In this document: one piece after another, positions 25,104-34,061 of the stretch
How the letters are laid out: every line of letters starts with the position of its first letter
How positions within the stretch are numbered: position 1 is the first letter of the stretch
Source: JAGPCK01 sp041675505
GTDB lineage: Bacteria; Bacteroidota; Bacteroidia; UKL13-3
NCBI GenBank assembly: GCA_041675505.1
Contig: JBAYTR010000005.1
Span: forward strand, 186,001 to 250,000
Length of the DNA stretch: 64,000 nucleotides
Direction: 5' to 3'
The notes under the pieces: generated by a model
Database searches by the model: none
The model's input: only the letters and a program-made list of their open reading frames with translations
What the model was told of the DNA's origin: nothing
Position numbers and translations under genes: made by a program

Positions 25104-25635
25104 TTCAGTTGCCCTGTTGGGTAAGTTAGAAGAGCAGGTAGAAAAACACCTGCACTTTTGTATACAACATTTGCAAAACACAGAGGAAGATATGTTGGTG
25201 CAACCGGCTGCAAATGGCGGCTGGAGCATAGCGCAATGCCTGTGGCACCTCAACAGCTACGGACATTATTATTTGCCGCTGATAGAGGATAAGATGAGAA
25301 CAGCGCGGCAGCCCAAGTCAACCTTTGTATCCACTTGGCTGGGCAGGTATTTTATAAAAATAATGTTACCCGAAAGCGGTAAAAAGTACAAAGCATTCAA
25401 AGACCATGTACCACCGGCACAGGTAAACGGATATGCAGAAGTAGCAGAGTTTATACGGCAGCAGGAAACTATGTTGCGCTTGCTTAAGCAGGCCACACAC
25501 ACTGATATGAACAGGGTGAAAATTCCTATATCCATTTCGCAACTGGTGCGTTTGCGGTTGGGTGATGTGTTTCAGTTTATTGTGGCACACGATGAGCGTC
25601 ATTTGCAACAGGCTGCCCGTAACCTGAGCAAGTAA
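25087..25635 (+). CDS. DinB-superfamily protein
   Basis: 182 residues from ATG 25087 (MSTAIDSVALL). Four-helix DinB/DinB_2 pattern with three likely metal-ligand histidines: one in QCLWHLNSYG and two in HDERHLQQAARN near the C-terminus. Members include metal-dependent thiol transferases (bacillithiol or mycothiol S-transferases), but the activity here is unknown. It overlaps DUF4345 and so is co-transcribed. Confidence 0.88.
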   Translation: MSTAIDSVALLGKLEEQVEKHLHFCIQHLQNTEEDMLVQPAANGGWSIAQCLWHLNSYGHYYLPLIEDKMRTARQPKSTFVSTWLGRYFIKIMLPESGKKYKAFKDHVPPAQVNGYAEVAEFIRQQETMLRLLKQATHTDMNRVKIPISISQLVRLRLGDVFQFIVAHDERHLQQAARNLSK

Positions 25636-25653
25636 GTTGGTAGCTTTGAGTGG

Positions 25654-25696
25654 TGAGAAATATCATTTGATTCTCTTGCCGTATGTTTTACATTCG
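25654..25696 (+). promoter_or_regulatory. Promoter of acs with possible Crp-like half-sites
   Basis: TTTG (25666-25669), a 19-bp spacer and TACATTCG (25689-25696) give a near-consensus Bacteroidota promoter. A weak dyad GGTGA-N6-TCATT overlaps it, with TGA/TCA half-sites centred at 25659.5, again 36.5 bp upstream of the last G. The ATG follows at 25725. Confidence 0.55.
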
Positions 25697-25724
25697 TGGA
25701 ATTAAATGATAACAGCAGCAACTT

Positions 25725-27656
25725 ATGGCATATCCGTATCAGATTAGATCCTTAGAAGAATACCGTTCCGCTTACAAAAAAAGCATAGAGTCTCCCGAAG
25801 AATTTTGGGGAGAGGTAGCAGAAAATTTTACCTGGAGCAAAAAATGGGACAAGGTACTGTCGTGGAATTTTAAGGAGCCTGATATCAAATGGTTCGAAGG
25901 AGCCAAGCTGAACATTACCGAGAACTGCATTGACCGCCACTTAGCCACATCAGGAGAAAAACCTGCGATCATTTGGGAGCCCAATAATCCCGAAGAGCGC
26001 ACCCGCATAGTAACGTACAACCGCTTACATAAAAGAGTTTGTCAGGTGGCACAAATGCTCACCAACCTAGGAGTGAAAAAAGGCGACCGTGTATGTATTT
26101 ACATGGGCATGGTACCTGAACTGGCTTATGCGGTGTTGGGGTGTGCACGCATTGGTGCGATTCACAGCGTTATTTTCGGAGGCTTTTCCGCACAAAGCAT
26201 TGCCGACAGGTTGGAAGATGCACAGGCAGAATACATCATTACCTGTGACGGTGCATTTCGCGGAGATAAAGTGATACCCTTAAAAAGTGTGATTGATGAT
26301 GCCTTGGTGGGCAATAAAGTAGTGAAAAAGGTAATTGTGTATACCCGCACCAGAACACCCGTATCCATGATTAAAGGACGTGACTTGTGGTGGGAAGATG
26401 AAATGGATCATGCCGAAACGCAGGTGGAAAAAGAGGGCAAGGTTACTTTCCCCGCGGTGCAAATGGATGCTGAAGATACCTTATTCATTTTGTATACTTC
26501 CGGCTCTACGGGTAAACCCAAGGGAGTGGTGCATTCCACGGCAGGTTACATGGTGTGGACCAACTATACTTTTGTCAATACCTTTCAATATCAACCCGGG
26601 CAAATACATTTCTGTACCGCTGATATAGGTTGGATAACAGGACACAGCTACATTGTTTACGGACCGTTGAGTGCAGGAGCAACTTCAGTGATGTTTGAGG
26701 GAGTTCCTACCTGGCCCGATGCCGGACGTTTTTGGGAGATTGTAGATAAATACAAAGTAGATATTTTGTACACAGCGCCCACTGCTATCCGAAGTCTGAT
26801 GGCCTTCGGGTTGGATTATGTCAACAACAAAGATTTGAGTTCATTAAAAGTATTGGGTTCAGTAGGAGAGCCCATTAATGAAGAAGCTTGGCAGTGGTAC
26901 TTTAAAAACATAGGCAAAGAAAAATGCCCCATAGTGGATACCTGGTGGCAAACCGAAACGGGAGGAGTGATGATTTCCAATATGGCAGGAGTTACTCCGC
27001 ATAAACCGGCTCATGCTACCTTGCCCATGCCCGGAATTTTGCCGGTGCTGGTAGATGAAAACGGAAACGAGATAACAGGTAACGGAGTAAGCGGAAACCT
27101 GTGCATTAAACAACCCTGGCCCGGCATTATACGTACCACCTATGGAGACCACGAACGTTGCCGAACCAATTATTTTGCTACTTACGAAAACATGTACTTT
27201 ACCGGTGACGGGTGTTTGCGTGATGAAGAAGGTAACTACCGCATTACCGGAAGGGTAGATGATGTATTGAATGTAAGCGGTCACCGCATAGGAACAGCTG
27301 AAGTGGAGAATGCCATCAACATGCACAGCGGTGTGGTGGAGAGTGCTGTGGTGGGTTATCCGCACGATATTAAAGGACAGGGTATTTATGCGTATGTGGT
27401 GGTGGAAAGTTACCACCAGGATGAAGAAAGCACCCGACAGAACATTGTGCAAACCGTTGCCCGTATCATCGGCCCCATTGCCAAGCCCGACAAAATTCAG
27501 TTTGTTAAAGGCTTACCCAAAACACGCAGCGGCAAAATTATGAGGCGTATACTGCGCAAAATTGCCGAGGGCGAAACGTCAAATCTGGGTGATACCTCGA
27601 CTTTGCTCGACCCGGGTGTAGTGGAAGAAATTAAGAACGGAGCGGTAAACAAATAA
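25725..27656 (+). CDS. acs: Acetyl-CoA synthetase
   Basis: 643 residues, full length for AMP-forming acetate-CoA ligase, which makes acetyl-CoA from acetate, ATP and CoA. Motifs: YTSGSTGKPKGVVHS (AMP-binding P-loop, about 265-279), VDTWWQTETGG (about 405-415), GDGCLRDEEGNYRITGRVDD (about 495-514) and PKTRSGKIMRRILRK (about 603-617) with the conserved lysine normally regulated by acetylation. It has its own promoter and a strong terminator after the gene, so it is a monocistronic unit. Confidence 0.97.
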   Translation: MAYPYQIRSLEEYRSAYKKSIESPEEFWGEVAENFTWSKKWDKVLSWNFKEPDIKWFEGAKLNITENCIDRHLATSGEKPAIIWEPNNPEERTRIVTYNRLHKRVCQVAQMLTNLGVKKGDRVCIYMGMVPELAYAVLGCARIGAIHSVIFGGFSAQSIADRLEDAQAEYIITCDGAFRGDKVIPLKSVIDDALVGNKVVKKVIVYTRTRTPVSMIKGRDLWWEDEMDHAETQVEKEGKVTFPAVQMDAEDTLFILYTSGSTGKPKGVVHSTAGYMVWTNYTFVNTFQYQPGQIHFCTADIGWITGHSYIVYGPLSAGATSVMFEGVPTWPDAGRFWEIVDKYKVDILYTAPTAIRSLMAFGLDYVNNKDLSSLKVLGSVGEPINEEAWQWYFKNIGKEKCPIVDTWWQTETGGVMISNMAGVTPHKPAHATLPMPGILPVLVDENGNEITGNGVSGNLCIKQPWPGIIRTTYGDHERCRTNYFATYENMYFTGDGCLRDEEGNYRITGRVDDVLNVSGHRIGTAEVENAINMHSGVVESAVVGYPHDIKGQGIYAYVVVESYHQDEESTRQNIVQTVARIIGPIAKPDKIQFVKGLPKTRSGKIMRRILRKIAEGETSNLGDTSTLLDPGVVEEIKNGAVNK

Positions 27657-27676
27657 TACGTTTGCCAATTTATACG

Positions 27677-27717
27677 TGCTGAGTAGTCGTGTTTTATGAT
27701 TACTCAGCATTTTTTTT
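27677..27717 (+). terminator. Rho-independent terminator after acs
   Basis: A 9-bp stem (TGCTGAGTA and TACTCAGCA) with a 15-nt loop is followed by eight T residues. Confidence 0.85.
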
Positions 27718-27777
27718 AAGTAGTGATGCAGCACTTCGGCAGCCACTGTTGTTCCTCTTGTATAACTTTAAAATTTT

Positions 27778-29175
27778 ATGAAATTCTTACTTACCTTCAT
27801 TTGCCTGCTGGCACTTTCCATGAGCAGCTCAGCCCAGTTACCACCTCCATTTTGGAAACCTGTACCCGTGTTCCCTACGCCTCATGATAGCGGAGGTAAC
27901 GCCTCCCTTGTTATTCATCCTGCTACTCAGCACTTGTTTTTGGGTACCATAAAAGAAGGTATTTTTAAATCGGAAAATAAAGGTGCCACATGGACCAGAG
28001 TATTGGCTTTGCGCGATACAGCTGTGAATAAAATACTGGTGGGCCCGCGTGCTGATTTGTATGCCATAGCAGCCAACCTCGTTTTCCGTTCTACCGATAT
28101 GGGCAACACGTGGACACGTCATCCGGTGAATACCCTGTATCCCATAACCGATATAGAATTTGATTCCGGCAGGTTAGTGATTTCTACAGCAGCTATTACC
28201 GAAGTTTCTCCCGGTGTATACGATTTTAAAGGCGATGGCGTGTTTGTGTCAGATGATTTTGCGCAAACCTGGAGTCAGCGCAATATTGGTATTCACTACA
28301 GAAAAGCAGTAACCCATTTAGAAGTAAATGATTATGGAGTATTTTTTGCCACCATGGCCAGTTATGACGGATTAGGCGGAGGAGTGCTTTACAGTACAGA
28401 TGGAGCTGAAACCTGGGACAGAGTAAATAACATCAGGTTCGCTACCGCTTCAGATACATTTGATGTGGTTGCCATACACCAGATTCACAGTATTGAAACC
28501 GATGTACATGATACCATTCACATATCCTTTGAAGGTTCAGGCGGAAATTTTGCAATTTCCGGAAACATTAAGACCTATGTTTTTGATATGATGATGAGTA
28601 AAGTATGGACCACGGAAAGAATACACAAAGGTGGTTTTGACTGGGACAATGAACCCTGTTACAGTTACCATTTCGCGAAAAATTACGGACACCGGTACAG
28701 CAGTTTGCATTCACCCTTATCGGCTGCCAAAGGCGGACCCTATCTTCAAACAGATGGCACAGGAGAATGGAAACGTATACCCAGCGGTATGCTAACGGTT
28801 GGGTCGGGTTACGTAAAAACCGTTTTTGCTGAAGACAACACCGGCCGTATTTACGCCACACAAATAGGAGATGAGCAATTATTCTATACCGATACTTCAG
28901 CCCTCAGAACAACCTCTGTAAAAGAGTTGAACGATGCTGTTAATGTAACCCTGTACCCTAATCCGGCAAAAGAAAGCGTTAATATCCGTATCAACGATAA
29001 CCTGCAAATCAATCAGGTACTCTTAGTGAGCATTACGGGTGCAGTAAGTAAACATCCGGTTGTATTAAGTGGTGAGGAATATTACCTCTCTGTAGCCGAT
29101 GTAGCTCAAGGAGTATATGCATTGCAGATTCAAACACAGGAAGGAATAATCTCGCGCAAGCTGCTCATTCAGTAG
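27778..29175 (+). CDS. Secreted BNR/sortilin-like repeat protein with Type IX type A sorting domain
   Basis: 465 residues. A signal peptide (cleavage after SSA, about 19) precedes a beta-propeller of Asp-box-like repeats: FKSENKGATWTR, FRSTDMGNTWTR, FVSDDFAQTWSQ, LYSTDGAETWDR. The C-terminal 75 residues are a type A sorting domain (VTLYPNPAKESVNIRI, ending QTQEGIISRKLLIQ). So it is a Type IX-secreted surface or extracellular protein. The Asp-box propeller occurs in sialidases and many glycan or protein binders; no enzymatic residue set can be assigned. Confidence 0.85.
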   Translation: MKFLLTFICLLALSMSSSAQLPPPFWKPVPVFPTPHDSGGNASLVIHPATQHLFLGTIKEGIFKSENKGATWTRVLALRDTAVNKILVGPRADLYAIAANLVFRSTDMGNTWTRHPVNTLYPITDIEFDSGRLVISTAAITEVSPGVYDFKGDGVFVSDDFAQTWSQRNIGIHYRKAVTHLEVNDYGVFFATMASYDGLGGGVLYSTDGAETWDRVNNIRFATASDTFDVVAIHQIHSIETDVHDTIHISFEGSGGNFAISGNIKTYVFDMMMSKVWTTERIHKGGFDWDNEPCYSYHFAKNYGHRYSSLHSPLSAAKGGPYLQTDGTGEWKRIPSGMLTVGSGYVKTVFAEDNTGRIYATQIGDEQLFYTDTSALRTTSVKELNDAVNVTLYPNPAKESVNIRINDNLQINQVLLVSITGAVSKHPVVLSGEEYYLSVADVAQGVYALQIQTQEGIISRKLLIQ

Positions 29176-29212
29176 CAAAGATTTTTTAATAAGTGTTAAA
29201 TTGCCGGCATCA

Positions 29213-29797
29213 ATGGAACAGGATCCACTTTTTGCTTACCACCAGCATTTAACACAACTCACGGGTATCACCGATGCTGCATGGGAGAGTCTGCGCAACA
29301 TAGCGGAAGTAAAACAGGTGGAAAGGCAACAGGTAGTGTTGGAAGAAGGTAAAGTTTGCACCTACATTGATTTTATTTTTTCCGGAGCATTTCGTGCGTT
29401 CTACAACAATGACGGAGAAGAGGTGACCGTTGGTTTGTACCTGCCAGGCACCTGTTTTACCAACATGAAAAGTTTATCAACTCAAACACCTTCTCAGTTA
29501 ACCATTCATGCTTTATCTCCGGGTATTGTGGTTCGTATTCAAAAACAGGAAATGATTGGTTTGTACCAACAGGTGCCCGAAATGGAAAGTGTGGGCAGAA
29601 AGATGTTGGAACATATGCTCATTCAGGAAAATGAATGGAAGGATATGCACACCCTTTATACCCCTGAAAAAAAGTATGCTTTTCTGCTGGAGAAAAATCC
29701 CAAACTAATACAAGTGTTCCCCTTGCAATTCATCGCCTCGTTTCTGGGTATGCGCAGGGAAACGCTCAGCCGCATCAGAAACAGAATCACTAGTTAA
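29213..29797 (+). CDS. Crp/Fnr-family transcriptional regulator
   Basis: 194 residues from ATG 29213; the frame starts four codons earlier at a TTG. An effector-binding barrel (about 25-115: VCTYIDFIFSGAFRAFYNND) is followed by a C-terminal HTH (FPLQFIASFLGMRRETLSRI). It is of the same subfamily as the regulator at 24019 but diverged in the HTH (SFLGMRRETLSRI against NYLGMDATNFSKL), so it should read a different site. A CRP-like palindrome (29797-29818) lies immediately downstream, placed to activate the following operon. Confidence 0.9.
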   Translation: MEQDPLFAYHQHLTQLTGITDAAWESLRNIAEVKQVERQQVVLEEGKVCTYIDFIFSGAFRAFYNNDGEEVTVGLYLPGTCFTNMKSLSTQTPSQLTIHALSPGIVVRIQKQEMIGLYQQVPEMESVGRKMLEHMLIQENEWKDMHTLYTPEKKYAFLLEKNPKLIQVFPLQFIASFLGMRRETLSRIRNRITS

Positions 29798-29844
29798 TTT
29801 GTGATTTAAGTCAAAAATCAATTCTTCGTACGGCTTCACCTTTG
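29797..29844 (+). promoter_or_regulatory. Candidate Crp-type activator site and promoter of the NTF2-like operon
   Basis: TGTGA-N6-TCAAA (29800-29815) differs at one position from the E. coli CRP consensus TGTGA-N6-TCACA and lies within the longer imperfect arms ATTTGTGA and TCAAAAAT. Its centre (29807.5) is 36.5 bp from the last G of the -7-like box CACCTTTG (29837-29844), the same geometry as at 24618. Confidence 0.55.
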
Positions 29845-29884
29845 CAGCGCATTTTACCCTAACGGTATTTGCTGATAAAACAAA

Positions 29885-30265
29885 ATGAAGCAAACAACAA
29901 TTGAACACACCATCCGCAACCTGGTTATGGCTGCCGATGGACGAGATACCGAAAAGGTAGCTCAACTGCTGGCGGAAGAGTTCCGCATTATTTTTCATCA
30001 CTTTCCGGTAAGCGGTAACACCACGCTTATTGACAAGACCGGTTACCTGGCCATGTTGGCGCAGGGGAAAGCAGGCGGAGAGCAACGTACCCTTTGCATT
30101 GATCACATCCATGTATCAGGTGATATTGCCTCAGCCGTGGTTACTATGGAATCGGCAACAAAAGTATTTCATACCCACTACCAATTGGTAAAGAAAGGAA
30201 CTGATTGGTTAATTATTTCTGACATGCCCAAACTAACCGTGAAGGAGGTGCAGGATGCAAAATAA
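29885..30265 (+). CDS. NTF2/SnoaL-like protein
   Basis: 126 residues. An alpha helix (about 5-30) followed by beta-strands with the alternation typical of the nuclear-transport-factor-2-like cone fold (HIHVSGDIASAVVTMESATKVFHTHYQLVKKGTDWLIISDM). Such proteins are often small ligand binders, isomerases or dehydratases. No catalytic residues can be assigned. First gene of an operon with DUF6526 and an AhpD-like protein; its 3' end overlaps the next gene by 11 bp. Confidence 0.8.
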   Translation: MKQTTIEHTIRNLVMAADGRDTEKVAQLLAEEFRIIFHHFPVSGNTTLIDKTGYLAMLAQGKAGGEQRTLCIDHIHVSGDIASAVVTMESATKVFHTHYQLVKKGTDWLIISDMPKLTVKEVQDAK

Positions 30266-30689
30266 GGAAACTGTTTTCACGGTAAGAATTCACCCCATCT
30301 ACCATTATTTTTTGGTGCCGGTTAGCCTGTTATTTATTCCGGCCCCGATAGGATTATTGCTTACGGGCCACCTGAACACAACGACAGGCTTTATGTTATC
30401 CGGCTTTGCGCTTATTCTTCATCTGGTGGTTTACCTCACGCGCGAGTATGCAAAACGCAACCAGGATCGTATCATCAGATTGGAGTGGCGGCTGCGGTAT
30501 TTTGTTTCAGGTGGAAATGATTTAAAAAGCATAGAGCAACAACTTTCCCTTGCGCAGTTAATAACTCTGCGGTTTTGTAGTGACGAGCAACTGCTTGAAC
30601 TTTCCCGACAATCGGCTGTAAACAAGTGGACCCCTGAACAGATTAAACAACAAATTATAAATGGCATTCCCGACCACATGCGGGTATAA
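30255..30689 (+). CDS. DUF6526 membrane protein
   Basis: 144 residues with two N-terminal helices (about 18-38 and 42-62) followed by a basic cytosolic domain containing the characteristic QDRIIRLEWRLRYF and LRFCSDEQL segments and a C-terminal IKQQIINGIPDHMRV. This matches DUF6526. Function unknown. It overlaps the NTF2-like gene and is 5 bp before the AhpD-like gene. Confidence 0.85.
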   Translation: MQNKETVFTVRIHPIYHYFLVPVSLLFIPAPIGLLLTGHLNTTTGFMLSGFALILHLVVYLTREYAKRNQDRIIRLEWRLRYFVSGGNDLKSIEQQLSLAQLITLRFCSDEQLLELSRQSAVNKWTPEQIKQQIINGIPDHMRV

Positions 30690-30694
30690 GAGAC

Positions 30695-31192
30695 ATGGAA
30701 AAAGAAACAATTTATGAACTGGCCAAAAAGAGTTTTGGAATAGTGCCAGGAGTAATCAAAGAAATGGCTGAACGCAGTTTGCCTTTGGCTAAACTCTATA
30801 CAGATGGTGTACTCACGATGGAAGAATCATCTTTATCCAACCGTGAAATAAATGCCATCGAGTTAAAAGTGTCGCTGCTCAACAAATGTGAGTCGTGCAT
30901 CAAGGGACATACTTTTTTGTCAAAACAGGCCGGCATATCAGAAGAGGATATTCAGGCACTTATCAGCAACAGAGCCACCTCTGATGAACGTTTGAATAAA
31001 CTGTTGACAGCCACAGAATATATCTACTATTCCGGTAGTGATACGTATCCTGAATTGGTGCTGGATTATTTTGAAATGGAACAAATTACAGAAACCGAAG
31101 TGTTTGAAATTATCGGATTAATTTCGTTGAAAACAATCTCCAACTATGTCAACAATTACCTGAAATCAGTGAAAAGACAGCCGGTGTCTTAA
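30695..31192 (+). CDS. AhpD-like/carboxymuconolactone decarboxylase-family protein
   Basis: 165 residues of the CMD/AhpD fold with the redox motif CESCIKGH (CxxC, about residues 66-73), found in alkylhydroperoxidase D-like proteins. The N-terminal FGIVPGVIKEMAERS segment is typical. It probably serves peroxide or thiol redox chemistry in the cytosol. It is the third gene of an operon downstream of a Crp-type regulator and is followed 96 bp later by a pirin gene, so the group looks like a small stress-response set. Confidence 0.88.
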   Translation: MEKETIYELAKKSFGIVPGVIKEMAERSLPLAKLYTDGVLTMEESSLSNREINAIELKVSLLNKCESCIKGHTFLSKQAGISEEDIQALISNRATSDERLNKLLTATEYIYYSGSDTYPELVLDYFEMEQITETEVFEIIGLISLKTISNYVNNYLKSVKRQPVS

Positions 31193-31288
31193 ACAAATCT
31201 GCAGTGTATTGCTGCTGTAAAAAGATAGCAATTCTATAAACAACTATTGAATTTGTCTGTTACATTCGTATCAGCTATCCCAAAAGTT

Positions 31289-32434
31289 ATGGAAGATAAA
31301 TTGCACCGCAGAAGTTTTATTTCCCGCCTGTCTTTGGCCGTATCAGCTGCATTAACGGCACCATTAACCGGTACAGCCAAGGCAATCAAAGAAAATTACC
31401 AAACCGCTATGGAAAAAGATAATCCTGTATTACGCGTAAAGCCCATGGGTTTTCAGTGGGAAACCCTTGATCCCTTTTTATTTTGTGTGCACCACGAAGA
31501 CCATTTCCCCGCAGGTAATGAGCAAATGGGCCCACCGGCTACTATGTTTAAAGGCCGCCACATGGGTGATGACTTTATAATCAAAGACGGCTTTAGAATG
31601 TACCACGGCAAAACAGTTCCCGGTTTTCCGGGGCACCCGCACCGCGGCTTTGAAACAATTACGGTGGTACGCAAGGGTATTGTGGACCATGCTGATTCTT
31701 TAGGAGCCGCTGGTCGTTATGGTAACGGTGATGTGCAATGGATGACAGCCGGCAAAGGTGTGCAGCATTCGGAGATGTTTCCGCTTATTCATCAGGATAA
31801 GGACAATACCATGGAGCTGTTTCAGATATGGCTCAACCTGCCAAAGAAAAACAAAATGGTAGAGCCGCACTTTAAAATGCTGTGGGGAGAAGATATTCCG
31901 AAATACAGTTACTCCGATAAACAGAATCAAAAAACGGTGGTGGAAGTAATTGCAGGAACATTGGGCAATAAAAAAGCACCTGCTCCTCCGCCTGATTCCT
32001 GGGCATCCGACCCGAATAATCAGGTGGCGGTATGGAACATTAAAATGGCCGCAGGAGCAGATTGGGTATTGCCTAAAGCAGTTCCGGGTATTAACCGTAC
32101 TATCTATTTTTATCAGGGCGAAAACCTACAGATAGGAGATAAAAAAATTGCACCGTACCATGCAGTAGAATTAAAACCTGATATGGATGTGGCATTACAA
32201 AACGGGAATCAGGAGGCCAGTATCTTGTTGTTGCAAGGCCGCCCCATTAATGAGCACGTTATACAATACGGCCCGTTTGTGATGAATACCAAAGAAGAAA
32301 TCAATCAGGCTTTTGAAGATTACCACCGCACCAAATTTGGTGGCTGGCCCTGGACGAGATACGATCAGGTGCATCCGCGCAACAAAGGTCGTTTTGCGAA
32401 ACATGCCGATGGCAGGGTAGAAGAGAAGGGGTGA
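31289..32434 (+). CDS. Pirin-family cupin with twin-arginine-like leader
   Basis: 381 residues from ATG 31289; the frame extends upstream to TTG 31247. The pirin N-terminal cupin metal motifs are intact: HPHRGFETIT and TAGKGVQHSEM, providing histidines and glutamate for Fe/Ni/Cu. The extreme N-terminus reads RRSFISRLS followed by a hydrophobic alanine-rich stretch ending TGTAKA, which looks like a Tat export signal. Known pirins are mostly cytosolic, some with quercetinase activity, so an exported pirin is unusual. Confidence 0.85.
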   Translation: MEDKLHRRSFISRLSLAVSAALTAPLTGTAKAIKENYQTAMEKDNPVLRVKPMGFQWETLDPFLFCVHHEDHFPAGNEQMGPPATMFKGRHMGDDFIIKDGFRMYHGKTVPGFPGHPHRGFETITVVRKGIVDHADSLGAAGRYGNGDVQWMTAGKGVQHSEMFPLIHQDKDNTMELFQIWLNLPKKNKMVEPHFKMLWGEDIPKYSYSDKQNQKTVVEVIAGTLGNKKAPAPPPDSWASDPNNQVAVWNIKMAAGADWVLPKAVPGINRTIYFYQGENLQIGDKKIAPYHAVELKPDMDVALQNGNQEASILLLQGRPINEHVIQYGPFVMNTKEEINQAFEDYHRTKFGGWPWTRYDQVHPRNKGRFAKHADGRVEEKG

Positions 32435-32599
32435 GTTGCTGTGGAAACTGAATAAAGAGGTAGTTCAAATTCGATTAGTTTGATAGAAGTGTTTAGTAAC
32501 ACACACTGTTAATCTAATATTCGGAAGTAGTGTTTTTTTCAACGGTTATGCAGCACTAATTGAAGTGTCAGATGTTTGCATTATTCTTGTGCCGTTTTT

Positions 32600-34033
32600 A
32601 TGACAGGAAAAAAATCACTTAAAGTAGCAGTAATAGGTGCCGGACCAGCGGGCATTACTTGTGCATATCAACTGGCTAAAAAAGGCGTTGAGGTGCATTT
32701 ATATGAGGCAGCATCAAAGGTTGGTGGATTGGCAAAGACCATAGACTTGTGGGGGAACAAACTCGATTTGGGACCTCACCGGTTTTTTAGTGACGATGCC
32801 AGAGTTAATAAATTGTGGCTGGAGGTTGTGGGTAAAGATTATCGCATGGTGAACAGGCTCACTCGGGTATATTATAAAAACAAGTTCTATTACTATCCTA
32901 TCAAGCCATTTGATGTGTTGAGTAAACTTGGTCTTATTACCTCAATACAATGTTTTCTAAGTTACATAGCTGAAAAAACCTCACCCGTAAAGCAGGATGG
33001 TAGTTTTGAAGATTGGGTGATTTCCAGATTCGGGAAGAGGTTGTTTACTATTTTTTTTAAAACCTATTCAGAAAAATTGTGGGGTATCAACTGCAAAGAA
33101 CTGGATGCAGATTTTGCCGCACAACGCATTAAGAAATTTTCTTTAGGAGAAGCCATAAAACACGGATTCGGTTGGCGTGCTAAACATAAAACGTTGGTAG
33201 ATGAATTTGCTTACCCTCTACAGGGGTCAGGGATGGTGTATGAACGAATGGAAAAAATGATTCAGGCTCAGGGCGGAAAAGTGTTACTGGATACACCCGT
33301 AAAGCGGGTACTGAAGGATGGTAATCTGGTACACGGAATTGAGCTGATGAACGGTGATGTGTTGGAATATCAGCATGTGGTTTCATCAATGCCTTTTACC
33401 AGCATGGTAAAGCAATTGCCGGGAGTGCCTTTACACATAGTTGAGCTGGCAAAGAACCTTAAATTCAGAAATACCATTCTTGTTTACCTGCTTATTGATG
33501 GCTCTAATCTTTTTCCTGATAATTGGTTGTACGTTCACTCAGATGATTTGCGCATGGGGCGTATAACTAATTTCAATAATTGGGTTTCTGAAATTACCGG
33601 TGGCACAGCTACCACACCTGTTGTACTGGAATATTGGTGTTATGATGATGATTTAATCTGGACAGATTCAGATGAAAGTTTAATTGCCCTGGCAACAGAT
33701 GAACTGAAAAAAACAGGCTTAAACAAAGGGAAAGCAATTCTTGCCGGACATGTGCATCGCATTCACCGTTGTTACCCGGTTTACAAGCGAGGGTATAAAA
33801 CTCCGCTAAAACAAATTGAGGCCTACCTTTCGGAAATAAATGGTTTAAGTGTAATAGGCCGCTTCGGGTCTTTTAAATATAATAATCAGGATCATAGTAT
33901 TTTGATGGGATTGTTAGCTGCCGAAAATATAGCAGACAGCACAACCCATAATTTGTGGGAAGTCAATACTGATTATGACAACTATCAAGAACGGTCAATA
34001 ATTACGTCTACCGGAGAGGTGTTTACAGATTAG
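32600..34033 (+). CDS. FAD/NAD-dependent amine oxidase-like oxidoreductase
   Basis: 477 residues from ATG 32600. N-terminal dinucleotide-binding fold VAVIGAGPAGITCAYQLAKK (about 9-28) with E at the end of the second strand (VHLYEAASKVGGLAKT), followed by DLGPHRFF. Members resemble protoporphyrinogen oxidase, UDP-galactopyranose mutase and flavin oxidoreductases in polysaccharide loci; the reaction cannot be assigned. It converges on a GT39 glycosyltransferase gene 28 bp away, consistent with an envelope glycan role. Confidence 0.88.
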   Translation: MTGKKSLKVAVIGAGPAGITCAYQLAKKGVEVHLYEAASKVGGLAKTIDLWGNKLDLGPHRFFSDDARVNKLWLEVVGKDYRMVNRLTRVYYKNKFYYYPIKPFDVLSKLGLITSIQCFLSYIAEKTSPVKQDGSFEDWVISRFGKRLFTIFFKTYSEKLWGINCKELDADFAAQRIKKFSLGEAIKHGFGWRAKHKTLVDEFAYPLQGSGMVYERMEKMIQAQGGKVLLDTPVKRVLKDGNLVHGIELMNGDVLEYQHVVSSMPFTSMVKQLPGVPLHIVELAKNLKFRNTILVYLLIDGSNLFPDNWLYVHSDDLRMGRITNFNNWVSEITGGTATTPVVLEYWCYDDDLIWTDSDESLIALATDELKKTGLNKGKAILAGHVHRIHRCYPVYKRGYKTPLKQIEAYLSEINGLSVIGRFGSFKYNNQDHSILMGLLAAENIADSTTHNLWEVNTDYDNYQERSIITSTGEVFTD

Positions 34034-34061
34034 GAGTGTTTTTATATGCGCGTTGCCCTAA

